Shown here: positions 25,201 to 32,400 of the stretch, in pieces
Numbering within the stretch: the stretch's first letter is position 1
Layout of the letters: each line of letters opens with the position of its first letter
Virus record (IMG/VR): IMGVR_UViG_3300036859_000525
Location: 1 to 46,861 of that record
Strand: one strand, 5' to 3'
Length of the DNA stretch: 46,861 nt
DNA from: a virus
The notes under the pieces: model-generated
Databases searched by the model: none
Seen by the model: the letters and a program-made list of their open reading frames with translations, nothing else
What the model was told of the DNA's origin: nothing
Translations under genes and position numbers: made by a program

Positions 25201-25928
25201 GACGCACACCGGCCGATCTCGTGAATCCACTGATCCCGGCGGCCGTGAACGTCGGCAAGGGCACCTACGAGCTGTCGAGCGGCGAGACGAAGCGAACCAG
25301 GTTCTGGAACAACCTCCAGGAGAACCTCGTAGACCGCTTCTTCCCCGGCTACAAGGCCGTCGCCGAGATGGGCGGCGCTCTCGCTCGGGGCCAGGTCAGC
25401 GGCGGGGTTCCGGCAGCGAATCGGATCTACCCCGATCGCAGCTTCCTCGGCCAGCTTCGCAAGGAGGTCGGAGTCGGTCCGATCGCCTATAACCCGGTCG
25501 CGGGCGAGAGGACACGGGCGAACCAGCTCGGTCTCTCGAATACAGCCAAGCTGCTCAGCGACAAGATCAAGACCCAGGAGCGGATGGCGGCACAGGGGTA
25601 CGACTTTGACTCCGATCTTCAGCGGGCTTATGCCATCAACGTCCAGCGCCAGAGACGGACCGACAAGCTTCTGAACGCCGGTTATACCGGCCTCGGCTAC
25701 TACAAGCGGGCGATGAAGTCCGATGCCGACCTCGCCCTGAAGATCGGCGCGATCGACAAGGAGACCCGGGACGGTCTGTACGAGGACGCTAGGAGTGCCC
25801 AGTCCGAGAGCCAGCTGAAGCGCTGGCGCAACTGGATGCGGAACGAGTACTTCGACGGCAAGATGATCCGGGAGACGAAGGACTGGCTCAACCAGCAAGA
25901 GGCACAGGCGGCTCCGGCAGGAGGATAG
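22278..25928 (+). CDS. very large internal/ejection virion protein
   Basis: This 1216-residue protein starts immediately after the previous stop. Residues 12-42 repeat the SGVWVTRTGRKL and YWENLYRSGRTSG pattern seen at the end of the previous protein. The body is helical with amphipathic stretches (YIPKNAVQNALMAAPHQGIM, RRTWRRLAIIPGWLWAG) that could insert in membrane. It lacks obvious catalytic motifs. By size and place it corresponds to the large internal core proteins that form a conduit during DNA entry. Confidence 0.65.
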   Translation: MALGTAPRRVSSGVWVTRTGRKLTPAGGAYWENLYRSGRTSGTGHMTQPSVVQQKPTPPTRPAAPKTPTRLQLALAQAASQGQADRRRPDVQQAIRASRAYHAAGDTLLHPRDLLAPVRAAGAVGRGVGGTMQQLGIGLSAASRGTSAGTTRARAARETVPRLATQAGNITIGPDLTAAIQGRKASGLGLGLDVAMLPLFGVGPVRGARAAIAGTRELAAGAGREAAVEAAGAAYRGPGLLQSLKRPYRGIWYEQRFQQVPTARSAFAQHVFERPMDWASKALMGDSWLSRSGRKALGSEVGILPKGTTEMRVPKYAGREQVTAEATAQASMAKHMQALPEAGTVEDIAHSWYHQLPDEHMNAQGLQRLRDLWGREHEQVVSGSRLKSVQEELAAVDEAINQAEYGSDDYWELLEHKGALRQAVTDLTPVEMGGRQIWSPLERDLGLSLTNLDKTIQADVKPDQKILNAMKELTGDREETLIDAGLLTPEGVETRSNLVPEWLGLEGGGANFLGHRLTEGRRTMFPGRGGVGRPRIPAGLSKRNELILARSGRLRQSTHVAAEDWLAAQNYRQQLKAREVLGQMGRPFTDRYAYDPETEVVVNPEGKVVPAKWKRDEMAWETAHGADEGELYDKVKELTSGYVAKGDSELDQMIEQARQQGVDLHNLRVVKKKVADRYYAQFTKAPPAGAGMRNYDKAVDIMAAHLIFLRLGYIPKNAVQNALMAAPHQGIMGFFNMPRAAQILNRRRVNDELGRQVYDHMAAQVGLGGAGTIGQELSGGITGTVGKVIEKGPEVSSKIADLPFRMSAFIHEAAAEGVIPRFKGQLSDEDMAKLLDLMTNPEKEADLANIRSRAVEAMADFSRLTPDQRRTWRRLAIIPGWLWAGSRYPVHFAATHPGRSAALAYVAAGEPGLPEGTHVGPIPLPKNRPLDEYFAKNVPTYAQGVMGPGGLWRTGSVSPYDTPFSSLQSLTFQGGRTPADLVNPLIPAAVNVGKGTYELSSGETKRTRFWNNLQENLVDRFFPGYKAVAEMGGALARGQVSGGVPAANRIYPDRSFLGQLRKEVGVGPIAYNPVAGERTRANQLGLSNTAKLLSDKIKTQERMAAQGYDFDSDLQRAYAINVQRQRRTDKLLNAGYTGLGYYKRAMKSDADLALKIGAIDKETRDGLYEDARSAQSESQLKRWRNWMRNEYFDGKMIRETKDWLNQQEAQAAPAGG

Positions 25929-26936
25929 ATGCCACTCACACGGGCGCAGCTCCAGACAGCACAACTGATCATGGGGCTCGCCCGGCAACGGGGCCTCGGC
26001 CCGGGTCGTGCGCGGGAGCTAGCCGCAGCCGCCTATGCAGAGTCCGGGCTGAGCCCGAGCGCGATCAACAAGTCGAGCGGAGCCGCAGGCCTGTTCCAGC
26101 TCCTCTCGTCTGGCTATCGGCAGAAGGCCCAGAAGCTCGGTGGGCTGTTCAATCCGAGGGCGAACACGCTCGCGATCCTGCCCAACTACCAGAGCTACTG
26201 GCAACAGCATCCCGGCGCCGCACCGGGTGAGGCAGCCCGAGACGTTGAACGTTCCGGGCAAGGCGCCGGGTTCTACTCCCGGCCGCTCGGTCTGCTCGGC
26301 GGAGTCGGGGGCGGAGCCGCGCCGCAGATGGCGGCCTCTCCCCCCGCCCCCGACCAGACCGCAGTGGCACCGACTATGGCGCCTGGAGCGGCTATACGCA
26401 ACCTCCTCATTCGCAACCTGATCAGCGGCAAGGACGATCTCGGTCCCGGCGCTCTTCTCCAGGCAGCACAGCAGGTGGCTCGTCAGCAAACGAAGCCCAG
26501 CCCGATGTCGGCCGCCCCGATCAGCGACACACCGCCGACCGACAAGAGCGGCAACTTCGTGGACCCGGTCACCGGCAAGGTGATCGGCACTCCCTTCCAC
26601 GGGACACACACGCTCGGAAACTGGGAGTCCGACCGAGCGCTCGACGTGGCCGTCCCGATCGGCACGCCGGTCCGTTCTCCCTTCGGCGGAGTAGTCGGGA
26701 GCCAGTTCGGCTCGCTCGGAGCTTCGTCCGGCTCGCGCTTCGCCGGGCTGCGCCTGCACATCGCCAATCCACAGAACGAGTGGTACGGCGCTCATCTTTC
26801 ACGGTTCGCTTCCGGCATCCGGCCGGGGGCCAGGGTGAGGCCGGGACAGGTCATCGGTTACTCGGGATCTGCCTCCGGAGTTGCTCACCTACATCAGGCG
26901 CTGCGCAGCGGGGATCCCTACTCGCTCGTGCGCTGA
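25929..26936 (+). CDS. virion-associated lysin: SLT transglycosylase plus M23 peptidase
   Basis: This 335-residue protein has residues about 30-65 with a lytic transglycosylase core: AYAESGLSPSAIN (catalytic Glu near 38) and SGAAGLFQLLSSGY. Residues about 220-335 form an M23 metallopeptidase with ALDVAVPIGTPVRSPFGGVV and the final metal motif HLHQAL (His 320/322). The usual first His of HxxxD is replaced by Asp (SDRALD). The pair likely opens peptidoglycan during DNA entry. Confidence 0.8.
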   Translation: MPLTRAQLQTAQLIMGLARQRGLGPGRARELAAAAYAESGLSPSAINKSSGAAGLFQLLSSGYRQKAQKLGGLFNPRANTLAILPNYQSYWQQHPGAAPGEAARDVERSGQGAGFYSRPLGLLGGVGGGAAPQMAASPPAPDQTAVAPTMAPGAAIRNLLIRNLISGKDDLGPGALLQAAQQVARQQTKPSPMSAAPISDTPPTDKSGNFVDPVTGKVIGTPFHGTHTLGNWESDRALDVAVPIGTPVRSPFGGVVGSQFGSLGASSGSRFAGLRLHIANPQNEWYGAHLSRFASGIRPGARVRPGQVIGYSGSASGVAHLHQALRSGDPYSLVR

Positions 26937-26961
26937 TTCCCCCACCGAAAGGAGAACGTCA

Positions 26962-27471
26962 ATGCGGAAGGTCCTTGCGGGTCTTGCCGTGCTCTCGCTT
27001 GCGGGAGCACTCGTAGGAACCGTCGTCGGAGCAACCGGCGATCTAACACAGAAGGGCCTCCTCTTCCGAGGAGCGAATCCCTTCTGCAACGGCTCCGGCT
27101 ACATCACCCCCGGAGTACCCACGCTCAGCACCTTCCAGCTCCGCTTCAAGATCAAGCTCAACGAAGTGCGAGGACGGGTGACACTTCGCTCCGCCCTCCC
27201 CGAGCACACCTACTACGTCCGCCTCGTCCAGGGCATCTCCGACTGCTTCACGACGGACACGGCCTTCACGACCAACAAGCACGGCAAGGGTTCCTCACCA
27301 ATGATCCACGAGGACGCGCATAGCGGCTCTGCCTTTCTCTTCGTCTGTAGTGACCCAGTGTTCGCCTGCGGCGGCGGAGACGACTTCTACGCCTCCGGGC
27401 CGACGATCCTCCATCACGTGACGCTGACGGCTTCGCTCGCACCTGAGTCTGCCGTACCCGCCGTCCCGTAG
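26962..27471 (+). CDS. secreted protein with signal peptide
   Basis: This 169-residue protein starts ATG 26962 with AAGGAG. The signal sequence is MRKVLAGLAVLSLAGALVGT, with cleavage likely near residue 24. The mature part is beta-rich with Cys pairs (FCNG, DCFTTD, FVCSDPVFACGGG). A second secreted phage protein, it may act outside the cell or be a lysogenic-conversion product. It sits between virion lysin and endolysin genes, so a lysis role is also possible. Confidence 0.65.
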   Translation: MRKVLAGLAVLSLAGALVGTVVGATGDLTQKGLLFRGANPFCNGSGYITPGVPTLSTFQLRFKIKLNEVRGRVTLRSALPEHTYYVRLVQGISDCFTTDTAFTTNKHGKGSSPMIHEDAHSGSAFLFVCSDPVFACGGGDDFYASGPTILHHVTLTASLAPESAVPAVP

Positions 27472-27538
27472 TCCTCCCCCCAAGGGCTGGCCCTGCCTCC
27501 GCAGTCGGGGTCAGCCCTCCCCCTTTAGAAGGAAGCTC

Positions 27539-28441
27539 ATGGCCAAGTGGTACGAACAGGCCTACCCGGGCGGGCCGATGGTCAAGGTCGCAGGGTTCCC
27601 GAGGCCGCTATACCCGCCCGACGCGGCGAAGCAGGGCAAGACCCCCTCCGCGAACGGGCCGGACGTGATCGCCTACAAGCGCACGGTCTCCCGAGCGGGA
27701 CGCTGGCCCTGGCCTGCCTCGGGAAGCGCTGGGTTCGATGACGCCTTCTCGAACGCCTTCTCGCACGGGAAGAGCGGCAACGTCTCCGAGACCGGAATCG
27801 CCGGGGTCCAGCGCCAGCAGAAGCTCGATCCCACCGGCTGGATCGGCGAGAAGACGTTCAACCTCCTGCGCTCGATCAAGATCCCCCAGGGGCTGCCGAA
27901 CGCCGGACAGATGGCGATGGATGCGACCGCCGTCAATCTGATCTCGCAGGCCTGGATGCTCTACGGCGGGAAGGAACCCGAGCCCAAGCCTCCCGAGGAT
28001 GAAGAGGCGACGGTGCGGACGATGATCGTGGAGTTCTGCAACATTGGCCTCTCGCACACGTCGGTCTGGGACTACCGCCAGTACCGGCCGGTGCCCCTGA
28101 ACGTCAATCCAGCCTCGCCGCCGGACGGCGACTGCTCCAGCTCGGTGATCTGGGCGTTCGACTACGCCCGGCGCAAGACCGGCGTCAAGGTTCCCGATCC
28201 GGCGAAGCAGAACTGGTCGGGGTACGGGAACACGGACTACTACGAGGACGACTGGCCGAGGGTCTCGGGCTCGTACAAGGTCGGCGACCTCGCCCACTAC
28301 AACGGGCATGTCACCATGTGCATGGTCGCTGGCGACTGGAACACGTCCGATTGGTGGAGCTTCGGCAGCGAACCGCCCTCACGGCGGAAGCTGGGCTATC
28401 GCTCTGACTTCCGCTTCGTCTGCAGGCCACCGCTATGTTGA
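27539..28441 (+). CDS. endolysin: peptidoglycan-binding plus cysteine-type amidase/peptidase
   Basis: This 300-residue protein has residues about 60-115 carrying a peptidoglycan-binding fold (SETGIAGVQRQQKLDPTGWI then GEKTFNLLRSI). The carboxy domain has Cys199 in PDGDCSSSVIWAFDYARR and His257 in LAHYNGHVTMCMV, as in NlpC/P60 or CHAP enzymes. It precedes two small membrane-associated genes. AAGGAAG lies before the ATG. It should cleave host wall at lysis. Confidence 0.75.
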   Translation: MAKWYEQAYPGGPMVKVAGFPRPLYPPDAAKQGKTPSANGPDVIAYKRTVSRAGRWPWPASGSAGFDDAFSNAFSHGKSGNVSETGIAGVQRQQKLDPTGWIGEKTFNLLRSIKIPQGLPNAGQMAMDATAVNLISQAWMLYGGKEPEPKPPEDEEATVRTMIVEFCNIGLSHTSVWDYRQYRPVPLNVNPASPPDGDCSSSVIWAFDYARRKTGVKVPDPAKQNWSGYGNTDYYEDDWPRVSGSYKVGDLAHYNGHVTMCMVAGDWNTSDWWSFGSEPPSRRKLGYRSDFRFVCRPPLC

Positions 28442-28560
28442 CCGTCTTCGCTCTCTGGATACGCCGCACGATGCGCGACTGGCCGCGCTGGACGAAGCGT
28501 CCGCTCAACCTCTGGCTGCGCCGGTACGGCGATCCGCCGAGCGAGCGGGACCTGCTTTGA
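28435..28560 (+). CDS. 41-residue amphipathic protein
   Basis: The frame overlaps the endolysin end and encodes MLTVFALWIRRTMRDWPRWT and so on: a short hydrophobic start, then Trp/Arg-rich sequence. It may be a membrane-active lysis helper. Overlap on both sides supports translation. Confidence 0.5.
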   Translation: MLTVFALWIRRTMRDWPRWTKRPLNLWLRRYGDPPSERDLL

Positions 28561-28799
28561 CCGCAGCGAACTGGGACATCGGCTGGGAGACGATGACGCT
28601 CGGGATCTTCTTCCTGCTCGTGCTCGCCTTCGTCGCCGTCGTCCTCGTTCTGCGAGAGAAGCACTCGCACAAGACCCGAGTCGGCTTCTTCATCGAGCGC
28701 GATCGCTTCGAGGACGAGGACTGGGAAGAGTGGGAGTCGGTCACTCCGGTGACTCCAGACGAGCAGCCGACGCAAGGGGACTGGCCGACCAGGAAGTAA
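28557..28799 (+). CDS. holin-like single-span membrane protein
   Basis: This 80-residue protein starts TTG 28557 (overlapping the previous stop) or ATG 28593. One hydrophobic span (MTLGIFFLLVLAFVAVVLVL, residues 13-32) is followed by a charged, acidic tail. Position after the endolysin suggests a holin or holin antagonist, but the single span is atypical of many holins. Confidence 0.55.
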   Translation: MTAANWDIGWETMTLGIFFLLVLAFVAVVLVLREKHSHKTRVGFFIERDRFEDEDWEEWESVTPVTPDEQPTQGDWPTRK

Positions 28800-28800
28800 C

Positions 28801-28825
28801 GGGGCCACGCTGGGGCGGTGGCCCC
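28801..28825 (+). terminator. hairpin after the lysis genes
   Basis: GGGGCCAC and GTGGCCCC pair over a 9-base loop directly after the last rightward gene. No T-run follows. Confidence 0.6.
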
Positions 28826-28835
28826 GCTCTGCCGT

Positions 28836-28867
28836 CGGGACGACGGGTCTAGTCCCCCGTCGTCCCG
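28836..28867. terminator. strong 12-bp hairpin
   Basis: CGGGACGACGGG pairs perfectly with CCCGTCGTCCCG over an 8-base loop. It is symmetric, so it could work in both directions between the rightward late genes and the leftward integration genes. Confidence 0.6.
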
Positions 28868-28878
28868 CGAGCGGGAGA

Positions 28879-28908
28879 GTAACAACGGCGCTGCGCTGTC
28901 GCTACAAT
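28879..28908 (+). promoter_or_regulatory. candidate promoter for a small RNA
   Basis: GTAACA (28879-28884), 18 bases, then TACAAT (28903-28908) resemble a sigma-70-type promoter in a region without genes, followed about 95 bases later by a terminator. Confidence 0.45.
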
Positions 28909-28914
28909 CGAACC

Positions 28915-29008
28915 CTCGCGTCATGGTGAAGCGGCGCTCCTTCGGGACGCGCCCCCTCTCTGAGATGCGGGTTGCAGAGGCTCCGGGAAACCGGGGCCTC
29001 ACTTTTTT
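28915..29008 (+). ncRNA. candidate small RNA
   Basis: A transcript from near 28915 would end at the GC hairpin and T6 tract finishing at 29008, about 94 bases with no credible frame. It contains a UUCG-loop hairpin (TCC-TTCG-GGA) and CGGGTTGCA, a 9-base word whose complement occurs in leftward early leaders. An antisense action on those mRNAs is possible but untested. Confidence 0.35.
28977..29008 (+). terminator. rho-independent terminator
   Basis: GAGGCTCCGG-GAAA-CCGGGGCCTC (one G-T pair) followed by AC and six T. This is the clearest intrinsic terminator in the window. Confidence 0.85.
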
Positions 29009-29068
29009 CGTGGTCCAAAACGCGCCGCTTTCGAGCGCGCTAGATACCTACGGGGCGGCTCGAAAAAA

Positions 29069-29377
29069 TGGGCCATCGGAGGGCTCTGGGCCATCGAAAA
29101 CGGCTGCTGCGGGTGACTAACGGCGGTCACAAAGTTGACGAGCGCACGGGCTCGGAGGCGGCGCAAACCCTTTGCCGGTGCCGTTCTGCGCTCCTCTTTG
29201 TGCCCTTGCCGCCGAGCGCTTGATTCGCCCTCCAGCTTCCCTGGACATCACCGGAAATCAGGCCGCGTATGGCTTAACCATGCGGTTCGCTCGCTCGCCG
29301 TGGGCCATCGAATGGGCCATCGGCGCGAAGGCGTGACCCACGGCAGGCCGAAGCGAGCGGTTGGAACCGATGGCCCA
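29069..29377. repeat. five copies of TGGGCCATCG
   Basis: Exact copies lie at 29069-29078, 29087-29096, 29301-29310 and 29313-29322 in one direction and at 29368-29377 inverted. They fall only in the non-coding stretch beside the integration genes. Integrase arm sites, repressor sites or origin iterons are all possible. The intervening stretch 29097-29300 has no gene. Confidence 0.75.
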
Positions 29378-29397
29378 TGCCGCCCGCCTTGGCAACA

Positions 29398-29742
29398 TTA
29401 GAAAGGAAGTTCGTTCGCCAGCTTCTTCAGCTTGGCGATCAGCTCGGCCGGGGGGATGACCCCGCCCTCTAGCTCAGTGGCGATCTGGAGAGCGACCGCC
29501 TTCAGGCTCTCCTCGTCACCGGTCAACAGGTAGTAGGGGCTGACGCCGAGGATCTCAGCAAGGCCCTGAATGATCTCCAGCGAGGGCGTTCGTTCGCCTC
29601 GCTCGATACGGCAGATGAAGGTGTGTGTGCAACCCGGGAAGGCCATGTCTCGCTGGCTGAGACCGCGCTCCTCACGCAGCTTCAGCAACCGGAGACGAAA
29701 GCCTTCGGGATCAGCGATCTCCGGGACGAGCGTGTAGCTCAT
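29398..29742 (-). CDS. Xre-family repressor
   Basis: This 114-residue protein starts at ATG 29742 in ATGA overlap with the integrase. A classical helix-turn-helix occupies residues about 16-70: LRLLKLREERGLSQRDMAF, then THTFICRIERGERTPSLEII and a closing LGVSPYYLLTG. The carboxy third is helical. Coupling to integrase suggests the immunity repressor or a control protein for lysogeny. Confidence 0.75.
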   Translation of the reverse strand: MSYTLVPEIADPEGFRLRLLKLREERGLSQRDMAFPGCTHTFICRIERGERTPSLEIIQGLAEILGVSPYYLLTGDEESLKAVALQIATELEGGVIPPAELIAKLKKLANELPF

Positions 29743-30905
29743 CCGAACGCCTTCCGGTGCATCTCGGCGACCCACTCGGGATTGCGAGTCCGCTCTGTGA
29801 CTTCGTGCTCGTAGGTGGAGCGGACGGTCTCGATCGTATCGCCCATTTGGTCAGCGACCCATGCGATGTCTGCCCCAGCCGAGATCATTCGGGAGCCGTA
29901 GTTGTGCCTCAGCTTGTGCATCGAGAGAGGTTCGTATCCGCCCGAGGCGATGAAGGGCTCACCGAGCCGGTCGCGGAACCCGGGATAGGGCTTCTGGCCG
30001 CCAGGGCGTCCGTTCAAGTAGGCGGTCAGGCCGCCATAGGTCACGTCGCCACAGACCGGCTCATCCGGGCGTCGCATGATTCCAACAAAGGCGAGCTGTT
30101 CCTTCAAGAAATGAGGCGTCTCTTCGCCCATCTCGACTGATCGTCCGACCGGCTGGGTGTGTCGATCGGTCTTCAAGCCGGGGACCCAGGTACCAAGCTC
30201 GGGGTCGAGCATCCCCTCATAGAAGATCTGGCTTGTCTCCCAGAGGATGTTGCGCCAGCGCAAGCCGAGGATCTCGCTGATGCGAGCCCCGGTGTAGTAA
30301 GCAAGAGCGAAGACGATCCGATACTGCGGTGCGACCTCAGCGAAGAGCCTGTCCATCTCAGCCCTCGTGTAGATCCGGATCTTCCCTTTCTTCTTCTCTG
30401 GCCTCTCCTGCGCGGCGAGCCCAGAGACCGGGTTGTTAGGGAACATTCTGTCCGTCTTCCAGGCGAAAGACAAGACCGTCTGAATGTTGGCCAGGTGGCT
30501 ATTCACCGTGTTGCCTGCCAGCCCAGCCGCGAGCATCGGCTGGAGAACTAGCTGGCGGATGTGCTCGGTCGTGATTTCGTGGACCCAGAGCCGGTGCAGC
30601 GGGCTAACCCACTGACTCCGAAGCCGCTTCATGTAGAGCCGTCTCGTTGAGGGCTTTAGCCTCTGATGCCGGGTCTCGATCACACTAGTTGCGTACTCCA
30701 AGTACCTGACTCTCGTCTGAGAGCGGAGCTTGATCTGGCCGCTTTCTCTCAGCTTCCAGTCGTACGCTGCCTTCCAGGCCTTCTCTCCTACTAGGCCTTG
30801 GTACACCTGCTTTGGGACTGTGACGCGCTTCCCGTCGAGCTTGAAGCTGTAGCTATCCCCTCGCTTTACAAGCCCTGGGTAGCGTCTGTTACGTTCTTCG
30901 TGCAC
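29739..30905 (-). CDS. int: tyrosine integrase
   Basis: This 388-residue protein has an amino DNA-binding part, a SAM-like core domain and a catalytic domain. Catalytic residues are Arg208 (TGARISEIL), Lys245, His330 and Arg333 (MHKLRHNYG), and Tyr365 (VRSTYEHEV). The usual His/Trp before the Tyr region is Asp (QMGD). It starts GTG 30905. It should recombine attP with a host site; attP probably lies in the 28800-29397 stretch next to its 3' end. Confidence 0.92.
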   Translation of the reverse strand: MHEERNRRYPGLVKRGDSYSFKLDGKRVTVPKQVYQGLVGEKAWKAAYDWKLRESGQIKLRSQTRVRYLEYATSVIETRHQRLKPSTRRLYMKRLRSQWVSPLHRLWVHEITTEHIRQLVLQPMLAAGLAGNTVNSHLANIQTVLSFAWKTDRMFPNNPVSGLAAQERPEKKKGKIRIYTRAEMDRLFAEVAPQYRIVFALAYYTGARISEILGLRWRNILWETSQIFYEGMLDPELGTWVPGLKTDRHTQPVGRSVEMGEETPHFLKEQLAFVGIMRRPDEPVCGDVTYGGLTAYLNGRPGGQKPYPGFRDRLGEPFIASGGYEPLSMHKLRHNYGSRMISAGADIAWVADQMGDTIETVRSTYEHEVTERTRNPEWVAEMHRKAFG

Positions 30906-30906
30906 G

Positions 30907-30922
30907 GAAAGGTCATCCTTTC
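30907..30922. promoter_or_regulatory. inverted repeat over integrase ribosome site
   Basis: GAAAGG-TCAT-CCTTTC is a perfect inverted repeat just before the integrase start. On the mRNA it would pair the AAAGGA ribosome site, which could limit integrase synthesis; it may also be a protein operator. Confidence 0.45.
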
Positions 30923-30929
30923 TGTGTCA

Positions 30930-30961
30930 GCCCCGGGGTCGTTCAACGCGACGCCCGGGGC
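30930..30961 (-). terminator. hairpin between early operon and integrase
   Basis: GCCCCGGG pairs with CCCGGGGC around a 16-base centre that itself pairs partly (TCG/CGA). It lies between the end of the leftward early genes and the integrase. No T-run is seen. Confidence 0.5.
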
Positions 30962-31006
30962 ATGTGTTTGTGGTCGCGCTCACGTTAGCCGAACGTTGCC
31001 CAATCG

Positions 31007-31237
31007 TCAACGACAACCCGCGCATAGGTACACGCTCCTTCTACCTCGTTTCGCGTTCGGCTTGATCGGCCGGACGGCGCTGATCCAGACCCGGCCGCAC
31101 TCGGCGCAGGTGGCGGAGAAGCAGTTCGGTTCATAGGGCGTCCTGTTGTAGCGATCGGGCCGACGAGCGGCGACCTCCCGGAGCCACTGGCGGAGCTGCT
31201 CGCGCTTGCGGCGCTTCACGTCCGCTCGGTGGCTCAC
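31007..31237 (-). CDS. small zinc-finger protein
   Basis: This 76-residue basic protein from GTG 31237 has CAEC and CAGC near its end (CAECGRVW ... LCAGCR), so one zinc site. It overlaps the previous gene by GTGA and is last in the long leftward early group. The role is unknown; nucleic-acid binding is plausible. Confidence 0.6.
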   Translation of the reverse strand: MSHRADVKRRKREQLRQWLREVAARRPDRYNRTPYEPNCFSATCAECGRVWISAVRPIKPNAKRGRRSVYLCAGCR

Positions 31238-31500
31238 GACTGCCCCTCGCCGTCGAGCACGGCCAGAGCAGCATCGAGGTCGTAACTAGCCTTGTCGTAA
31301 ACCGTGCGCGCTTCGAGGATGCGTCCCTTTACCGCCCGCTCTTGATCGAAGCGTGCCCGCGCCTGGGCATATGTCCTTGCGGCCTCTGCGACGTTGAGGA
31401 GGTCGCGGGCAGTGTCACGGGGGACAACGACCATTAGCGGATGATCGCCGCCGAGGTCGATACGACCAAGATGCTCCCGGTAGCGGTCGCGGCGGCTCAC
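31234..31500 (-). CDS. small helical protein
   Basis: This 88-residue protein from GTG 31500, coupled by GTGA, begins MSRRDRYREHLGRIDLGGDH and continues as long helices (AEAARTYAQARARFDQERAV). No family is recognised. Confidence 0.55.
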   Translation of the reverse strand: MSRRDRYREHLGRIDLGGDHPLMVVVPRDTARDLLNVAEAARTYAQARARFDQERAVKGRILEARTVYDKASYDLDAALAVLDGEGQS

Positions 31501-31919
31501 GGCCGCTCCGGGTCGAGGGCGCGGTGGGCACGGTCGATGATCTGCGTCAACGTGACGGTGCGGCGTTCCTCCCGACCTAGTACGTCCTCGGGGTCGTCTA
31601 GTGAGACGAGCCACTCCAGCACGCCCTTGTAGCGGTCATGGTCGGCTTTTAGACGTGCGTATCTGACAAGATCAATGCCGCTCGCAGCCTCGCGCCAGCG
31701 GTCGCGTTCTTTCTCGGCAGCCTCTACGTCACGGTTGCGCATCCGCTGCCACGTGAGAGCTTCTTTCTCCGCTTCGGCCAGGCGGCCAACGAGAGCGTCG
31801 AGGGCGGCTAGGGCGCACTGCTTCTCGCGCTCGTACCGATCAGGAACTCGGGTTGTGGCAGAGCCATACAGGATGGTCCGCCGCACGTTCTCCACAAGCT
31901 GCTCCACCGGCTCGCTCAC
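31497..31919 (-). CDS. coiled-coil protein
   Basis: This 140-residue protein starts GTG 31919 in a GTGA overlap. Most is charged helix (ALVGRLAEAEKEALTWQRMR, EAAEKERDRWREAA). It may form a coiled-coil dimer. The function is unknown. Confidence 0.6.
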   Translation of the reverse strand: MSEPVEQLVENVRRTILYGSATTRVPDRYEREKQCALAALDALVGRLAEAEKEALTWQRMRNRDVEAAEKERDRWREAASGIDLVRYARLKADHDRYKGVLEWLVSLDDPEDVLGREERRTVTLTQIIDRAHRALDPERP

Positions 31920-32143
31920 GTTGCCTTGTTGAGTAGCTGGCTTGCCGAGTAGGTCGAGGAGGCGACCGGCGGCTCGACATAGGAGACGTTTGGGGTGAGC
32001 TGACCCCCGACGAGCGGGTTCTGTTGCCAGCCCTGGGCGTGCTCGGCGATCTTTCGGAAGAGCGGCTTCTCCTCCGGCGTCCAGAGGCGGGGCGGGATCT
32101 TCGAGCGCGGAACCCTGATTTCCGGCGTGTGGCTTACGGGCAC
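31916..32143 (-). CDS. hypothetical protein with possible upstream AUC start
   Basis: The GTG start at 32143 gives 75 residues. Twelve more in-frame codons back to ATC at 32177-32179 read as real protein (IGSQILEEDEKG before VPVSHTPE), and that ATC is exactly 5 bases after a perfect AAGGAGG (32185-32191), while no normal start codon lies there. The protein could therefore begin at an AUC codon with 87 residues. No domain is recognised. Confidence 0.55.
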   Translation of the reverse strand: MPVSHTPEIRVPRSKIPPRLWTPEEKPLFRKIAEHAQGWQQNPLVGGQLTPNVSYVEPPVASSTYSASQLLNKAT

Positions 32144-32190
32144 CCCTTTCTCGTCCTCTTCGAGGATCTGGCTTCCGATCTCGACCTCCT

Positions 32191-32400
32191 TCAGAAAGGG
32201 CGCACCACGACCGAGAGCCGGTCGAGCTTGTCCATGTACTCCTCGGGGATCGCTCGGGCGGCGATCATTCCGGCCTGGTCAGGATCCTTGGCGAGGATCG
32301 TCGCCGGGTCCACGATCAGCTTCCCCGGCTCGATCTCCTCGCCGTCCTTGTCCTCCTTCGGCTGCAAGATGACGGCGTACTCAAACAGGCGGACTTGCAT
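32191..32400 (-). CDS. small conserved protein, VRPF family
   Basis: This 69-residue protein has GGAGGAG before ATG 32400. It starts with a strand (LFEYAVILQP), has a helix with DPDQAGMIAARAIPEEYMD, and ends LSVVVRPF. It matches the layout of the 62-residue protein at 2154-2342, the two probably deriving from one ancestor. Helices with paired acidic residues suggest protein contact. Confidence 0.7.
   Translation of the reverse strand: MQVRLFEYAVILQPKEDKDGEEIEPGKLIVDPATILAKDPDQAGMIAARAIPEEYMDKLDRLSVVVRPF

Noticed and set aside
24861-25988. 375-residue leftward frame
   Set aside because: Shadow of the 1216-residue virion protein with no domain.
28901-28930. Second tRNA suggested by a TTCGAT-like T loop on the minus strand
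   Set aside because: No acceptor or anticodon stem can be drawn.
28505-29002. Leftward 165-residue frame over the lysis end
   Set aside because: Ser/Arg-rich, crosses terminators, no start site.
29069-29377. CRISPR-like array
   Set aside because: Repeats are only 10 bases, one is inverted, and spacing is irregular; no cas genes.
29135-29401. Rightward 88-residue frame in the integration region
   Set aside because: Low-quality composition and it contains two of the 10-base repeats; no ribosome site.
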